A stretch of 64,000 bases of DNA. Source: Ceratothoa steindachneri. Lineage: Eukaryota; Arthropoda; Malacostraca; Isopoda; Cymothoidae. Under the pieces are notes generated by a model. The model did not search any database. It saw only the letters and a list, made by a program, of their open reading frames with translations, and had not been told where the DNA came from. The stretch lies in the NCBI GenBank assembly GCA_963969495.1, contig OZ018330.1, positions 69,888,710-69,952,709 of the forward strand, written 5' to 3'. The position numbers and the translations under genes were made by a program. Shown here piece by piece: positions 44,613 to 55,174 of the stretch (position 1 is its first letter; each line of letters begins with the position of its first letter).

Positions 44613-47498
44613 ATGAGAGGACATTATAGTACTGAAAGTAGAATGGACTTTGCAGATAACAGAAATAGGTTCCAAGGCGATAGAGGTGAGGACATTCAGG
44701 TTTTTAAGAGGTGCTTCAGGGATAGGGGGGTTAAATTGTTTCTATACAAATGCCCGTAGTCTTAGAAACAAGAAGGATGAGCTATTTAGTTATATTAGCA
44801 ATGAGGATATAGATATATTATGCGTTACTGAATCATGGGTTAATGAAATAGAATTTAGTGACACTATTAGTGAATTTGATTTACAGGGCTATAGTATGTA
44901 CATTATTCAAAGGACAGGTAGGATTGGTGGAGGAATAATTATCTATATAAAAAACAACATTGTTTCAAGTTTAAATACTTCAATAAAGCAGGATGGAGTT
45001 GAGTCACTTTGGATAGATATTAGGTTCAGTAAAAATAGAATGGTGCATTTGGGAGCTTTTTACAGGCCACCTGGGCAGACTGATGATATGGATGAACTAA
45101 TGATAAGGGAAATAAGTAAGGGATGTGAAACAGATGCAGTTATTATTGGGGACTTCAACTTAAACTCTGTGGACTGGGAAAATATGATAGGTAGGGATAG
45201 AACAAGTGGCAGGTTGATAGAATGCTTTGAGGATAATTTTTTGAATCAATTTGTTAATGAGCCAACGAGGGGGGACAATATATTAGATTTAGTACTTTCT
45301 AACAGTGATCATTTAGTTCAAGAATTGACTGTTGGGGAAGCATTGGGAAATAGAGACCATCAGATAGTTCGTTTTAACTTGGGAATTGAGAAGGGTAAAA
45401 TAACCGAGAATGCTGAAAAAGTTCCAAATTTCCATAAGAGAGATTATGTAAAACTTCGAAGCTTGCTAAATTTTGTAGACTGGGATGTAGAATTCAGAGG
45501 TAAAAATGCTTATGGGATGTGGGATACTTTCAAGCATATAATAAATGTAGTCCAAGAACAATTTATCTCAAAGAAGGCCATTAGGAACAAAAGTAGGAAA
45601 CCATTATGGTGGAATCAGGAGATAGCTAGAAAAATTTCAGAGAAGAAAAGGGCATACAAAAAATTACAGGTACAAAATAATATTCAAAATTTAAGTGATT
45701 ATAGAATGGCTAGGAATGAGTTAAATAAGATTATAAAGAAGAACAAAAGGGTGTCAGAAATTAAATTAGCTCAGAATAGCAACAAAGATCCTAGAAAGTT
45801 TTTTAGTTACTATAAAATTAATAACAAGTCTGGCAGAGTTAAAATAGGACCTATCAAATATGAAGGGGTTGTGAGAGAAACTGATGAGGAAATAGTTGAG
45901 GTACTAAATGGTCATTTTGCATCAGTATTTACAAAGGAGAAACTAAATAGTCTTATGTATAGTACTCAAGGGTCAGGGAAAGAGGTGTTTACTAACATTA
46001 GTGTGGATCGGAGGATGATAAAAGGACTAATAGGTGAGTTAGATACTACCAAGGCCTCCGGCCCTGATAATATTAATTCTAGAATACTTAAAGAAGGGGT
46101 AGAAAGTATCTCAATAGCTCTGGAGAAGTTATATACTAGGTCACTGGAATATGGAGAAATACCCGATGATAGGAAGAGAGCGAATGTAGTCCCCATTTTC
46201 AAGAAGGGTAGTAAAGAGGATCCAAATAACTTTAGACCGGTTAGCTTAACTCCTGTAGTCTGTAAAATTTTTGAGAAAATAGTTAAAAAGGGTTTTGCCG
46301 ACATCTAGAGAGGGAGGGGTTAATCAGCGATGCTCAGCATGGGTTTAGATCAGGTAGTTAATGTTTGACTAACTTACTAGACTTTCTGGAGTTTGTAACA
46401 GATCAAGTAGATAAGGGAGAGAATGTAGATATAATTTACTTAGATTTTAATAAAGCATTTGATAAGGTACCACATAGGAGACTAGTTCATAAATTAAAAA
46501 TTATTGGGATATGGGGGGGGGTTTCAAATTGGATAGCTGAGTGGCTGAAAGACAGGAAGCAAAGGGTAGTCAGAGTGGAGGGATGTTATCAGTGGGGTTC
46601 CTCAGGGATCAGTTCTCGGTCCATTATTATTTGTCATCTATATAAATGATCTTGGGGAGGCAGTTAATAATAAAGTGTCAATTTTTGCGGATGATACCAA
46701 ATTAGCAGCTGTAGTTAAATATATTGATGATAATTTTAAAGTGCTGGGGGATTTAAATAAATTGTTATCCTGGGCACATAAGTGGCAAATGACTTTAAAC
46801 CTTGATAAGTGCAAAGTTATTAACATGGGAAAAGATAATAGAGGATTTAACTATGAAATGGATGGGCATTGGCTGAGCTCAGCAGAGGATGAGAAAGATC
46901 TAGGAGTAGTAATAGATGAGTCATTAAGGTTTTCTAAGCAGTGTATTGAAGCAAGAAATAAGGCAAATAGAGTGCTGGGTTTCATTAAGAGAAATGTCAG
47001 TGACAAAAGTAAGGAGGTTATTCTTAAACTCTATAACTCTTATGTTAGGCCACATCTAGAGTACTGTATACAGGCATGGTCTCCACATTTTAGACACGAT
47101 ATTTCCTTCTCGAGTCTGTGCAACGGAGGGCAACAAAGATTATTCCTTCCTTGAGGCACCTTGAATATGAAGATAGACTGAGGGTATTAAATATGTTCTC
47201 GTTCGAAAGGAGGTGTGTGAGAGGGGATATGATTGAGCTCTTTAAAAAATTTTCCAGGATAGATAAATTGGATGTTAGCAAGTTTTTTGAGTTAGATGAT
47301 GGAAATCGGACTAGAGGTCACCACTTGAAAATTAAAAAGCAAGGGTGTAGGTTGGATTTAAGAAAATATTTTTTCACCAATAGAGTGGTAGACTTCTGAA
47401 ACAAATTGCCGTGGAGGGTAGAAGGTAGTCCAAATCTAAATGTAGTTAAGAGTAGGTTGGATGAGTTTATGGCAAGGGAAGGTTGTGATGGTTCCTAA
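44613..47498 (+). pseudogene. LINE-B ORF2: APE endonuclease and reverse transcriptase
   Basis: Starting from ATG 44613 the frame breaks at a run of six G near 44725-44731, after which the long ORF to 46308 reads endonuclease 'LNCFYTNARSLRNK', 'CVTESWVNE' (Glu), 'VIIGDFNLNSVDWE' and 'GNRDHQIVRF' (DH pair), then a linker 'RKPLWWNQEIARKI'. RT begins 'LDTTKASGPDNINSRIL' and 'PNNFRPVSLTPVVCKIFEKI'. Frameshift near 46305 and TAA at 46357; 'DIIYLDFNKAFDKVPHRRL' (motif A); frameshift near 46575; 'SGVPQGSVLGPLLFVIYIND'; the intact catalytic box 'FADDTKLA' near 46686; frameshift near 47105; TGA in place of Trp at 47397; end at 47498. Active-site residues are kept, so decay is recent. Confidence 0.9.
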
Positions 47499-47657
47499 GT
47501 TTTGTATATATTAATATTGTTTGTATATATCTATAGCTGCATGATTTAGTTCTTGACAAGCCTTGATTGGTGATACCCTTGTTTCTGGATGCAATCCTCT
47601 AGATGTAGTTTTCCTGGGAGTTTGGGTGCCTTAAAAAAGAGGCCGTTTGACTTGGAT

Positions 47658-47812
47658 GACCTATCATGAGCCCTTGTGGCTTTTGTCATTTGTTATATTA
47701 TATTGTGGGGGACTTTGATTTTGTCTTCCTCTGGTGATGGTGCTTTTTGTGGGTGGGTTTTGACGGACGGCGAATGACCTTTGATAGGCCCTTGTGGCTT
47801 TTGTCATCCGTG
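47658..47812 (+). repeat. Direct repeat in LINE-B 3' UTR
   Basis: 'gcccttgtggcttttgtcat' occurs at about 47670-47689 and again at about 47788-47807, each preceded by a 'gaccta/gacctt...gat' block, giving a 36-base near-identical pair about 119 bases apart. It may be a 3' recognition element of the LINE RT. Confidence 0.75.
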
Positions 47813-48550
47813 TAATTATGTTATGTTATGTTTTTCATCGTCCCCAAATCGGCGTCCACGCAGTGGAGCCTTGAACTAGCGGAATAAAAAGTAGTCGCTA
47901 GGAGCCAGATCTGGACTATAGGGGAGATGTTTGAGCTCCTCGAATCCACACTCGCGCAAGGCAGCTTGTGCAATTCTAGCCTTGTGGACTTTGACGACGT
48001 TGAAGGTCTCTGACCCAACGGGCAGAGACCTTGGTCATGGCTAAATTGTCGTGGATGATGTTGATAACACCTCCATGTGATATTCCAAGTTCTCGCTCGA
48101 TTTCTTCGACCTTTACCCGCGATTTTCGAGGATCATCCTCTCCACACGGGCCATATTGTCCTCGTTGGTCACGTCTGACGGGCGTCTTGGACGTGGGTCA
48201 TCTTCAAGGGACTCACGACCATGGCGGAATTCCCTATTCCAGCGAGAAATGGTTGCATAGGAAGGGGCGGTGTCAGTGTACATTGCAACCATGCCTTCAT
48301 TGATCTCTTTTGCATGCTTGCCTTCTTTGGTCAAAAATTTGATCACTGCGCGGTACTCAGCCTTCTCCATTGTTGAAATATTTGTGACTGACGATCTGCG
48401 ATTAGCTCCGGCTTCTTAAATAGATGAGGCAGGAGCGTGCGGCTGCCGTTCCTGACTTGTCATAATTTGTCCTAACACCCCCACAAACAGCCCTTTCCCT
48501 TTCTCCGTTTTGCCCTACCGATTCGCAAAACTTATTGACCGCCCCTCGTA

Positions 48551-49243
48551 TTTCTCAATAGTATACACGCTTGCACCGTATTGAGGTAAATATTAGTGAA
48601 TTGTTCCCACTAAATGTTTATGTAAATAATATTCGAAAGCTCCAGTTCGTTTCGCTAAATACTCGTATTGTTCTAAGTTTGAGAAAATTTACATTTTTAA
48701 AATTAGGAATTTACTTATAGCTCTTGCTTGGTTTACTGTTATTAAAATTAATAAAGAAAGTTATTTGGTGATCGTTGCTATTTAGAAAAATGTCACCAAC
48801 TTTAACATCATCATCCAGGTCTTCACTTCTTTTGTTGCAAATAGAAGGTCAACTACATTATTTCCACGAGTTGGAGATTGAACAAGTTAAAAGAGCGAAC
48901 TTTCTTGCAAGTTAACATAAAATTCATATCCAGAATGTGAAGTCAACTTGTTACCCCATTTGAATAGGGGTAAGTTGAAATCACCAAAATTACACTATCT
49001 CGAGTGTTACTTAGTTCTTCAATTTGTTCGCAAATTCCGTGGTCATTTTGCACTGACATTTCTGTGGCCCTGTATATATAATTTTTGTTCCTTGATTTTT
49101 TATTAAGAGAATGTAAAGTATACCAACTTTCATAATTTGGAGTTTGACAACGAAAGAGAGTTAAGACTTTCTTTTATAAAAAATAGCACGCCTTCTCCAT
49201 TTATATTAACTCTACTATTTTCAAATGTTGCATAACCAGTTTG
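48551..49243 (-). pseudogene. LINE-A copy 2: endonuclease central and C-terminal part
   Basis: Minus-strand reading from 49243: 'GYATFENSRVNINGEGVLFF' then 'IKESLNSLSLSNSKL'. Near 48910-48770: 'VQSPTRGNNVVDLLFAT' and 'DVKVGDIFLNSNDHQITFF', where the SDH of APE endonucleases reads SNDH with one base inserted. Further on: 'IPNFKNVNFLKLRTI' near 48700. The frame then leads to the mariner edge at 48549 and continues beyond it at 43056. Confidence 0.75.
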
Positions 49244-49248
49244 TTTAT

Positions 49249-50147
49249 TGTAGGAGAATAGCCTAATGCTCACAAGTTTTTCCTACCTCCCTTCCGGGTG
49301 GGCCGGTTTATCAATCCTTTCCCTTCCGGCCCGATATCTGATGGTCTCCCGCCGGAAGAAACCGCCGGCCATTTCAGCTAACCACCGAGTCCCTTCCTTG
49401 ACTGGTTATCGAGAGATGGGAGCCCATCTTCGCTTTCGATGGTTGCCAGAAGTTTATAAAGGACGAAATGGAGTAGCTTGACATCTAATCTACTTCCGGC
49501 GCCATGAGAACCTCTCCCGAGCTTCGAGTATGAAAGATGAATTCTTTTAACCCTCGGGAGTAGAGCTTGCACAGAGTTTGGCGGGGCAGGAATTGACATC
49601 TATTGGTATAGTGGTAAATCGTCGAAGCACCAAGTCTTCAGAGAGGAGATCGGTCCTAGTTAAAGGAGCTCCTTACTCCGTTGGTCTGCAAGTCAGTGCA
49701 GATCCAAGATCGTACTCACGTTCAGAGCCGAAGCTACAAACAGCCTCACTCTGGTTCCCTAAGCGAGAAAACTACTTCCCGGCTTTGCTCCGTGACCCTA
49801 CGCCTCGATAAGTCACTTAACCCCCCCTCCCACCCTCACAAAGGCACCCAAGATTCCTCGGAGTTCACAAGCGTGGGGCCCTCTTTAACAAGAAGCTCCC
49901 GTCACCGCCTTACTCTAGCAGAATCGTGACGGAATTGTGGGATCAGGTCGGTCCCTGGAGAACCTACCTCATCGTCTCCACCCCTTAATTAACTAACTTC
50001 ACTCACTTCCCTTTCACATTTCCTAAGTTAACCGCGAAGCTTACCAACATTTCAAGAGTATAGGGATTTACATAGTGAATAGTTATTTACAAGCCAAGTG
50101 AGATATACGAGATTCACTTATTGATTTATCTCTCAAAGCACCATATT

Positions 50148-50192
<45 letters not shown>

Positions 50193-50386
50193 TTGTTTAG
50201 TGTTCATTAAAACTTTATTTTCGTATTGTTGTGTATCTAACTTCCTTTGGGTCGCTTACTGGCAAAGCTCATTCCAATCCCTCCGTAGCCAACCTCTAAG
50301 CACTCTGAGTCAATAAGCCCATTCAGGGCACGGGCCGAACGAAGTATAAGGAGTAGTACGACGACTCCCCCGCATTCGATATAATA

Positions 50387-50449
<63 letters not shown>

Positions 50450-50492
50450 AGTCAGGGAAAACTCCAACCACCCCTCGGCCTATTCCTCGACA
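49249..50492. mobile_element. TG...CA element with 5-bp target duplication, probable solo LTR
   Basis: The plus strand begins 'tgtaggagaatagcc' at 49249 and ends 'ggcctattcctcgaca' at 50492. The five bases outside each end are TTTAT (49244-49248 and 50493-50497). The ends are imperfect inverted repeats of about 15 bases, longer than a bare TG/CA. No coding motif inside. A plus-strand TATAAA lies at about 49456 and GC-rich sequence fills 49270-50000, while 50146-50191 and 50387-50448 are (TA)n arrays. Solo LTR of a Gypsy/BEL-type retrotransposon is the best fit; a non-autonomous DNA transposon with 5-bp duplication is the alternative. It lies inside the LINE-A endonuclease and its removal restores that frame. 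Confidence 0.75.
50146..50448. repeat. Two (TA)n arrays inside the solo LTR
   Basis: Pure TA at 50146-50191 and 50387-50448, separated by about 195 bases of unique sequence. They inflate the apparent ORFs 50237-50467 and 50310-50624 on the minus strand. Confidence 0.95.
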
Positions 50493-50497
50493 TTTAT

Positions 50498-50660
50498 ATT
50501 CAGCTATAACGTCTTTGTTTTTAATATTTAGCCAGGATTCTGTACTGTAAATGCCATCAGAATTTTCTGGAAACACAATTTGTTCAAGATCTGAGAATTT
50601 ATTGCATATGGTACGAGCATTCATGTAAAAATCTTTTGTAAATTTTTACATTCAAATGAC
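50498..50660 (-). pseudogene. LINE-A copy 2: endonuclease N-terminus
   Basis: Minus strand: 'FYMNARTICNKFSDLEQIV' near 50630-50570, then 'STESWLNIKNKDVIAEYK' up to 50498. The NAR...ITESW pattern (catalytic Glu of APE endonucleases in TESW) is intact. The ORF runs on past AEYK into the LTR-like insertion and its TA array, which explains the Tyr-Ile tail of the 104-codon ORF. Confidence 0.82.
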
Positions 50661-50700
50661 TGCATATTAGTTGATTTTATGGTTTTAGGGTGATTTATAC

Positions 50701-52765
50701 TAGAAGAGAGAGAAAGAAAGAGATGAAGAGAGATAAAGAAAGAGAAACAAAGAGAAAGAGAGGGAAGGAGATAAATTTTTTGCCCCCACATGGGTTCCCT
50801 CACTTTAGCTATTTTATCTCCATCCTGGCACGAATCTTTGGTTCTTATGCGGAATTGTAGAATCATGTCTTTGGAATTTTTGTGTTCACTGAGAGCGAAA
50901 TGGTGCCAAAGGCTTAATTCTTGGAGAGTCTGTTAACTGGAAGCACAAGGCAGAGAAGAACAAACCTTGGAACTATATGATTGTAAAGAAAAGCTAGTAG
51001 GAACAAAATGAATTCCAGACTAGCACGGAGTACTGAGCCAAATTTGGTAGATTTTGGCTCACTACAAATCTTTTGTGCTAGGCAATGGCAGTAGGATTAA
51101 TTTACACAAATATAATGTACCTACCCAAGAACACATACTCGTCAAATGATGTCGAGGCGGGATACCGATGAGAAGTTTGAAATAACCAAAGTCCCTCATC
51201 TCTATCTTTGTAACAGAGCGATGGACATCGACGTAGATATTACACAAACATGTGGATAAAACTAAAGGTAAAATATTTTGACTGAATTCCAGTTGTTGAT
51301 TTTATCCATTTCCAAATAATTAACGTATACAAAAGTTAAAGGCATCTTAGATATGCTGTTAAAGCCATGACTCAACAAAAACTAAAATCCACTTAATCCA
51401 AAAATTAGTAAGTGTAAATGTTGAAACGAATAACCCACTTATGCAAGTACACTATATCTATATAATTACAAATACCTGTATTAAAGTGATAAAACTTGTA
51501 TTTAAGTGAAGGTTATCTGAACGTAGAGAAATAATTGAGAACTAATCGCGTTGCGAAACGAAGCGGTGGAGGCCATCTACAAATCGCGAGCTCGATGGTT
51601 AAATGAACAACCCAAGATTTTTGGGTGGAGGCGACTGTTAGTTCCATATATCCGAAGAGATCGGAAATATTTTCTCTATTGCTAAGTTAGAATTTTTTTT
51701 TCCATTGAGGTCAAGCTTACTCAGTGGGGGAAGATTGGCTGTGAGAACAGACAGGGGAAAAAAACCTCCATTCTAAGTCTAATCACTAAATCTAAGCGAA
51801 GAAAGAAATATGATCAAAGAAATCTCTTTAGTTTGAATTGCTCTTTGATATATATATATATTCGTTAAGGAAATTATTTAATTAGCTCAGTATATGTTTA
51901 AAATGCCTGAGAAGCAAAAAATGTGTTAAAGAAAAAAATAGACAAAGTTTGAAAGTAGGATGGACAACGAACCCAAATTTATAAAGATTGTAACTACAGT
52001 ATATTTACTATATGACGGATTATTTTCAGGCTATTGAAATATTTTTGTAGCTAATTAATGATACGAAAAGTCCTTGAGTATTCTTCAGTTTCTTGGTGGT
52101 TCATTTAAGGTTTCCTACTGCCCAATCTTTTCGTCTGCTGCTTTCCTTTTCCATGTTGCCATCGAGATTCAAAAGCTGGTGTAAATAAACATAGCCTTGC
52201 AACTTATGGAAAATTTTATCATTTTAATTCTCCTCTATTACGAAAAACTAATGTTCATTCTTTTGGTCTTTGGAAAGTTCATTTTCTGTCCTACCTCGAG
52301 AAGGGGGCTTGGGATACTTCCAGGATCATTGTAATTCGTCTTGATTTGAGGAAAATAATACGATGTGCTCATGAAAGTGAATGTGGCTTAAATTTCACTT
52401 TCTATGTGGTAAAATTTTCTCTTTATTGATTTATAAGTTGTTATTTGATATCCGGTCATTATTGTCATCATATAGCTCTTGGTAAAATGTTAAAAAAATC
52501 TTCCAATCATCTTCTGGCTGTTTTGTTTTAACATTCCCCCTCCCCCTATTTGCTTTCCATCGCTGTTATTTGTCGTTGGCTAATTTTTAGGTATTATTTC
52601 ATCAGTTTTTGTGATTTGTTGTTTCCTATACAATTGCTCATTGCATTTCTATTATAAATACCATGATCTTCCCGTCTCATATTTTACCATGCTTGTAAAG
52701 TTAGGTATTTTTGATTCTTGGGGTAGTTATTTCAACCCGTCTCAGTTTGCGCCACTAATTTAAGT

Positions 52766-52770
<5 letters not shown>
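50701..52770. other. GA-rich patch then AT-rich spacer, no gene recognised
   Basis: 50703-50775 is imperfect GA/GAAA. ORF 50866-50621 (minus) spans it and has no domain. From 50870 to 52770 no coding motif, TIR or tandem repeat was seen except a short TA run at 51850-51861. Confidence 0.5.
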
Positions 52771-52808
<38 letters not shown>

Positions 52809-53010
52809 TGCTGGGAAATCGAATCAAATTCGAATCGATAAACCTTTAAAATCTATATATTTTCAAACTCGAATCGAAAAAAAAATTCGAACTGAAAAAC
52901 TTTTAAAAACTCGATCGGAAATTTAAACTTGAACCGAAAAGAATTAAAACACTCGATTTCGAACTTGAATCGATTATAAATATAAGTTTGAAGCGAAAAT
53001 TCGAGTATCA
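52771..53010. repeat. (TA)n followed by a degenerate 'TCGAATCGAAA' repeat
   Basis: (TA)n at 52771-52805. From 52815 to 53005 the words 'cgaatcgat', 'ctcgaatcgaaa', 'tcgaactgaaaa', 'tcgatcggaaat', 'cttgaaccgaaaag', 'cttgaatcgatt' recur every 20-40 bases. They look like decayed copies of one motif rich in TCGA. No coding potential. Confidence 0.65.
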
Positions 53011-53470
53011 TTAATCACAGAATGATCCAAAGCTAAACCTATCTTCTGTTCCGAGGTTTTAAATCCCTAAGAGATTTTGAATTTAAATTTATGTCAAATA
53101 TATTCACCATTTGGCTGTCAAGTTTGTTTTTAAAGGAGCTTAAATTGCTCATATAAGATATTATTGGTATTTTGTATGTTCATTGCATAATATTTCAATA
53201 TAATAATGAAAATTTGTAATATATACTTTACCAGTTTTTTTGCACAATGTTTTAATGTACAATGTTTAAAAATGCTTCGTGGGTTCTGTATTTTTATTGC
53301 ATAATATTTCGATAGAGAAAAATGTAGTATGTAGCATCCCATTAAAAACTTCCATTTGGGCATCTGGTACATATGGATAACTATAGTAAAAAAGAAATAA
53401 CACAGTAAATAACGAATTTACCTTACCTAAGAGAAGGAATCCTAATCACCAGGTAAACAGAGAATTTCAC
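53011..53470. other. AT-rich spacer with a short internal duplication
   Basis: 'tatttt(t)attgcataatatttc(a/g)ata' type strings at 53168-53200 and 53288-53313 are near-identical, as are the following 'atgtt...caatgttt' words, suggesting a local duplication of about 115 bases. No gene. Confidence 0.45.
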
Positions 53471-53484
53471 TAAACTGTTCGCTC

Positions 53485-54950
53485 TCTACTTAAAGGATCC
53501 CCTGACTTCATTAACAAATTTAAATCTTCAAATGCTTCCCTTCCCTACCTTTATGGTGTTATTAAAACCCATAAACCTGATAACCAAATGCGCCCCATCA
53601 ATAGCTCTGTTGGGTGTGTATCCTATACCCTATCAAAATGGTTAGCCTCTCTACTAAGCCCTTTGGTTGGGACCATTTCCGACCCACATGTTATCAATAA
53701 TATGCATCTCATTAATAAACTTAATGAGCTACCCTACCCTGATAATTTTAGCTTGGTTAGTTTCGATGTTTGTTCCCTCTTTACTATAGTTCCCGTACCC
53801 GATCTCTTGAATTTCCTTGAAGAACACCTCGACACAGTTGCTCTTCCTAAACTCGATTCTACCCTCATTAAACTCATTGCTCTTTGCATCAACAATTGCA
53901 AATTTACCTTTAATGGAAAATTTTATCGCCAAATCTTTGGAATGGCAATGGGAAATTGTGTGTCCCCCGTATTCGCAAACCTATACATGGAATTCTTCTA
54001 ATCTAGAATACTTCCCCAAATTAATGAAACCCCTATAGCTTGGATGCGATATGTTAGTGATATCCTTTGCTTTTGGCCTAATAATCTAAATATTAATACA
54101 TTTCTTACTAAAATTAACACCTTAGTGCCCTCGATTAAATTTACTTTATAAGTTGAAAAAGATCACACACTTTCTTTCCTAGATATTCTAATTCATCGGA
54201 CAACCCATTGCTTCAAATATGAAATATATAGAAAACCCACAGCCATAGACTTTTATTCTAACCACCATAATAACATCAAATAAAGTGTTTTCTTCTCTAT
54301 GTTTTTGCCTGCCTTAAGAATTCTCTCACCAGAATACCTAGACAAAGAAGTCGATAGAATATATAAAATAGGGATAAATATGCGCTAACCTCTGTACTTT
54401 CTCGACAATTGTTATAAGTCCGTCAAGCGTTCCTATTATCAAACTAATGTTAATATCCCTAATTTTCAGGCCAAACACTTATTAGTTTTACACTATAACC
54501 ATATTTTCATTAAATTACCTCGTTTACTTAGGCCTCTGAACATAAATGTTATTTTTAAATACGAGACTACAATTTATCGCATCCTTGTCAAAAATGTCCT
54601 CCCCCGCCCCGACGTGTCCTTGTTTATTGGATAGGCTGCAACAACTGCCGAAAATGTTATTATGGACAAACCGGGAAAGAACTAGATGTCCGGATTAACC
54701 AACATCAAGCCAATACACGTAATCACAGTGAACAATCTGAGCTTTTTCTACATATGTGCTTAACTGGAACAGTGGTAAACCAATCATAAAATGTAGTAAT
54801 TATATTTCGAGAAATATATTAGAATGTATCTCCATTAACGCGTTCCCAAATTTTAATCTTAGCCCTGGTTTGTTTATGCTAAACCCCATTATCACTAAAT
54901 ACTCGTATATAAAATCTCAAATAAAATTGTTTCAGGATTCTGTACCCCCT
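53485..54950 (+). pseudogene. PLE1 reverse transcriptase / GIY-YIG endonuclease
   Basis: Reads 'YLYGVIKTHKPDNQMRPI' near 53550-53605 (RT fingers), 'SFDVCSLFTIVPVPD' near 53760-53805 (motif A with catalytic Asp), and 'GMAMGNCVSPVFANLYMEFF' near 53939-53998 (motif B), then a TAA. 'RYVSDILCFWPNN' near 54046 is motif C, where the family has YxDD; the first Asp is Ser here. 'LSFLDILIHRT' and 'YRKPTAIDFYSNHH' follow near 54173-54265. The endonuclease is read as 'IGCNNCRKCYYGQTGKELDV' near 54632-54690 (C-x2-C-x2-C plus the G-Q-T-G block). Stops and shifts after 54001. Known PLE proteins are about 700-800 residues. Confidence 0.85.
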
Positions 54951-55028
54951 AATTAAGGTTCAGAGGTGAGTAGTCTAATTCTCCCTTCCACTATTTAAGG
55001 CAATGTATGTCCAGCCTCCTGTTCATTC

Positions 55029-55075
55029 CTTGAAAAGGTCTTTAAGAATAAAGACGAAAGCGCTCGTAATCGCAT
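55029..55075 (+). ncRNA. Hammerhead-ribozyme-like core relic in PLE1 tail
   Basis: 'TTGAAAA' (55030-55036) stands where the hammerhead core has CTGANGA (two changes). It is followed by a hairpin with stem GTCTTT/AAAGAC (55038-55043 with 55050-55055, loop 'aagaat') and then GAAA (55056-55059), followed by 'gcgctcgta'. Order core - stem II - GAAA - short stem III - G-T-A matches minimal type I hammerheads known in Penelope-like elements. The core changes probably abolish cleavage. Confidence 0.45.
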
Positions 55076-55103
55076 TTCACTTTTCCTTTGTAGGTGTATC
55101 TGC

Positions 55104-55109
<6 letters not shown>

Positions 55110-55173
<64 letters not shown>
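55110..55173. repeat. (TA)n then (TG)n at PLE1 3' end
   Basis: About 52 bases of TA then six TG. It starts directly after the PLE1 terminal 'gcattaat'. Confidence 0.95.

Positions 55174-55174
<1 letters not shown>

Larger units (their letters stand above)
43258..47833 (+). mobile_element. LINE-B, full-length CR1-like LINE inserted in a mariner
   Basis: Plus strand, 4576 bp. The left junction is mariner '...gacatcttca' then LINE 'gtcttcgactgacc'; the right junction is LINE '...ttatgttatgttt' then 'ttcatcgtcccc' of the mariner. TTCA (43254-43257 and 47834-47837) is the target duplication. Layout: 5' UTR of about 170 bases with a T-rich tract, ORF1 (43432-44589), a 23-base gap to the ATG at 44613, ORF2 (to 47498), and a 3' UTR of about 335 bases ending in 'ttatgttatgttt'. 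Architecture (ORF1 with esterase, ORF2 with APE endonuclease and RT, no RNase H) fits the CR1/L2 group. It is the youngest layer of the nest and the best preserved LINE in the window. Confidence 0.92.
43059..48548 (-). mobile_element. mariner deletion derivative, split by LINE-B
   Basis: The left end 'cgaggggcggtcaataagtt' (43059) and right end '...attgaccgcccctcg' (48548) are mariner TIRs with flanking TA at 43057-43058 and 48549-48550. The two halves, 43059-43257 and 47838-48548, total about 910 bases once LINE-B is removed. The right half holds the transposase N-terminus (ATG 48370, 'MEKAEYRAVIKFLTKEGK', stop at 48113) and the central deletion junction near 47990 ('cttcaacgtcgtcaaagt' then 'ccacaaggct' on the minus strand). 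That is the same junction as in the 25269-26203 copy. The left half carries the C-terminus from 'EWNEQQSGDFW' to the stop. It lies in LINE-A. Confidence 0.92.
41515..50700 (-). mobile_element. LINE-A copy 2, interrupted by an LTR-like element and by a mariner
   Basis: A minus-strand CR1-like LINE in three pieces: endonuclease N-terminus 50498-50660, rest of endonuclease 48549-49243, linker and RT 41515-43056. The first gap holds the TG...CA element (49249-50492), the second the mariner (43059-48548). Reading across the first gap with one TTTAT/ATAAA copy kept gives an uninterrupted 'AEYKQTGYATFENSRVNING'. Reading across the second with one TA kept gives 'LLRNRRPVHHDKPNCWTK'. Both joins are in frame and match LINE-A copy 1 or the family linker. 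ORF1 beyond 50700 was not recognised; a GA-rich tract lies there. Confidence 0.85.
53480..55108 (+). mobile_element. Penelope-like element 1 (PLE1)
   Basis: Plus strand, 5'-truncated. It contains an RT domain and a C-terminal GIY-YIG endonuclease domain, the defining pair of Penelope-like elements, then a 3' tail with a hammerhead-like core relic and the terminal word 'gcattaat' before a (TA)n array. The 3' tail aligns in outline with PLE2 at 60.3-61.8 kb. Confidence 0.85.
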
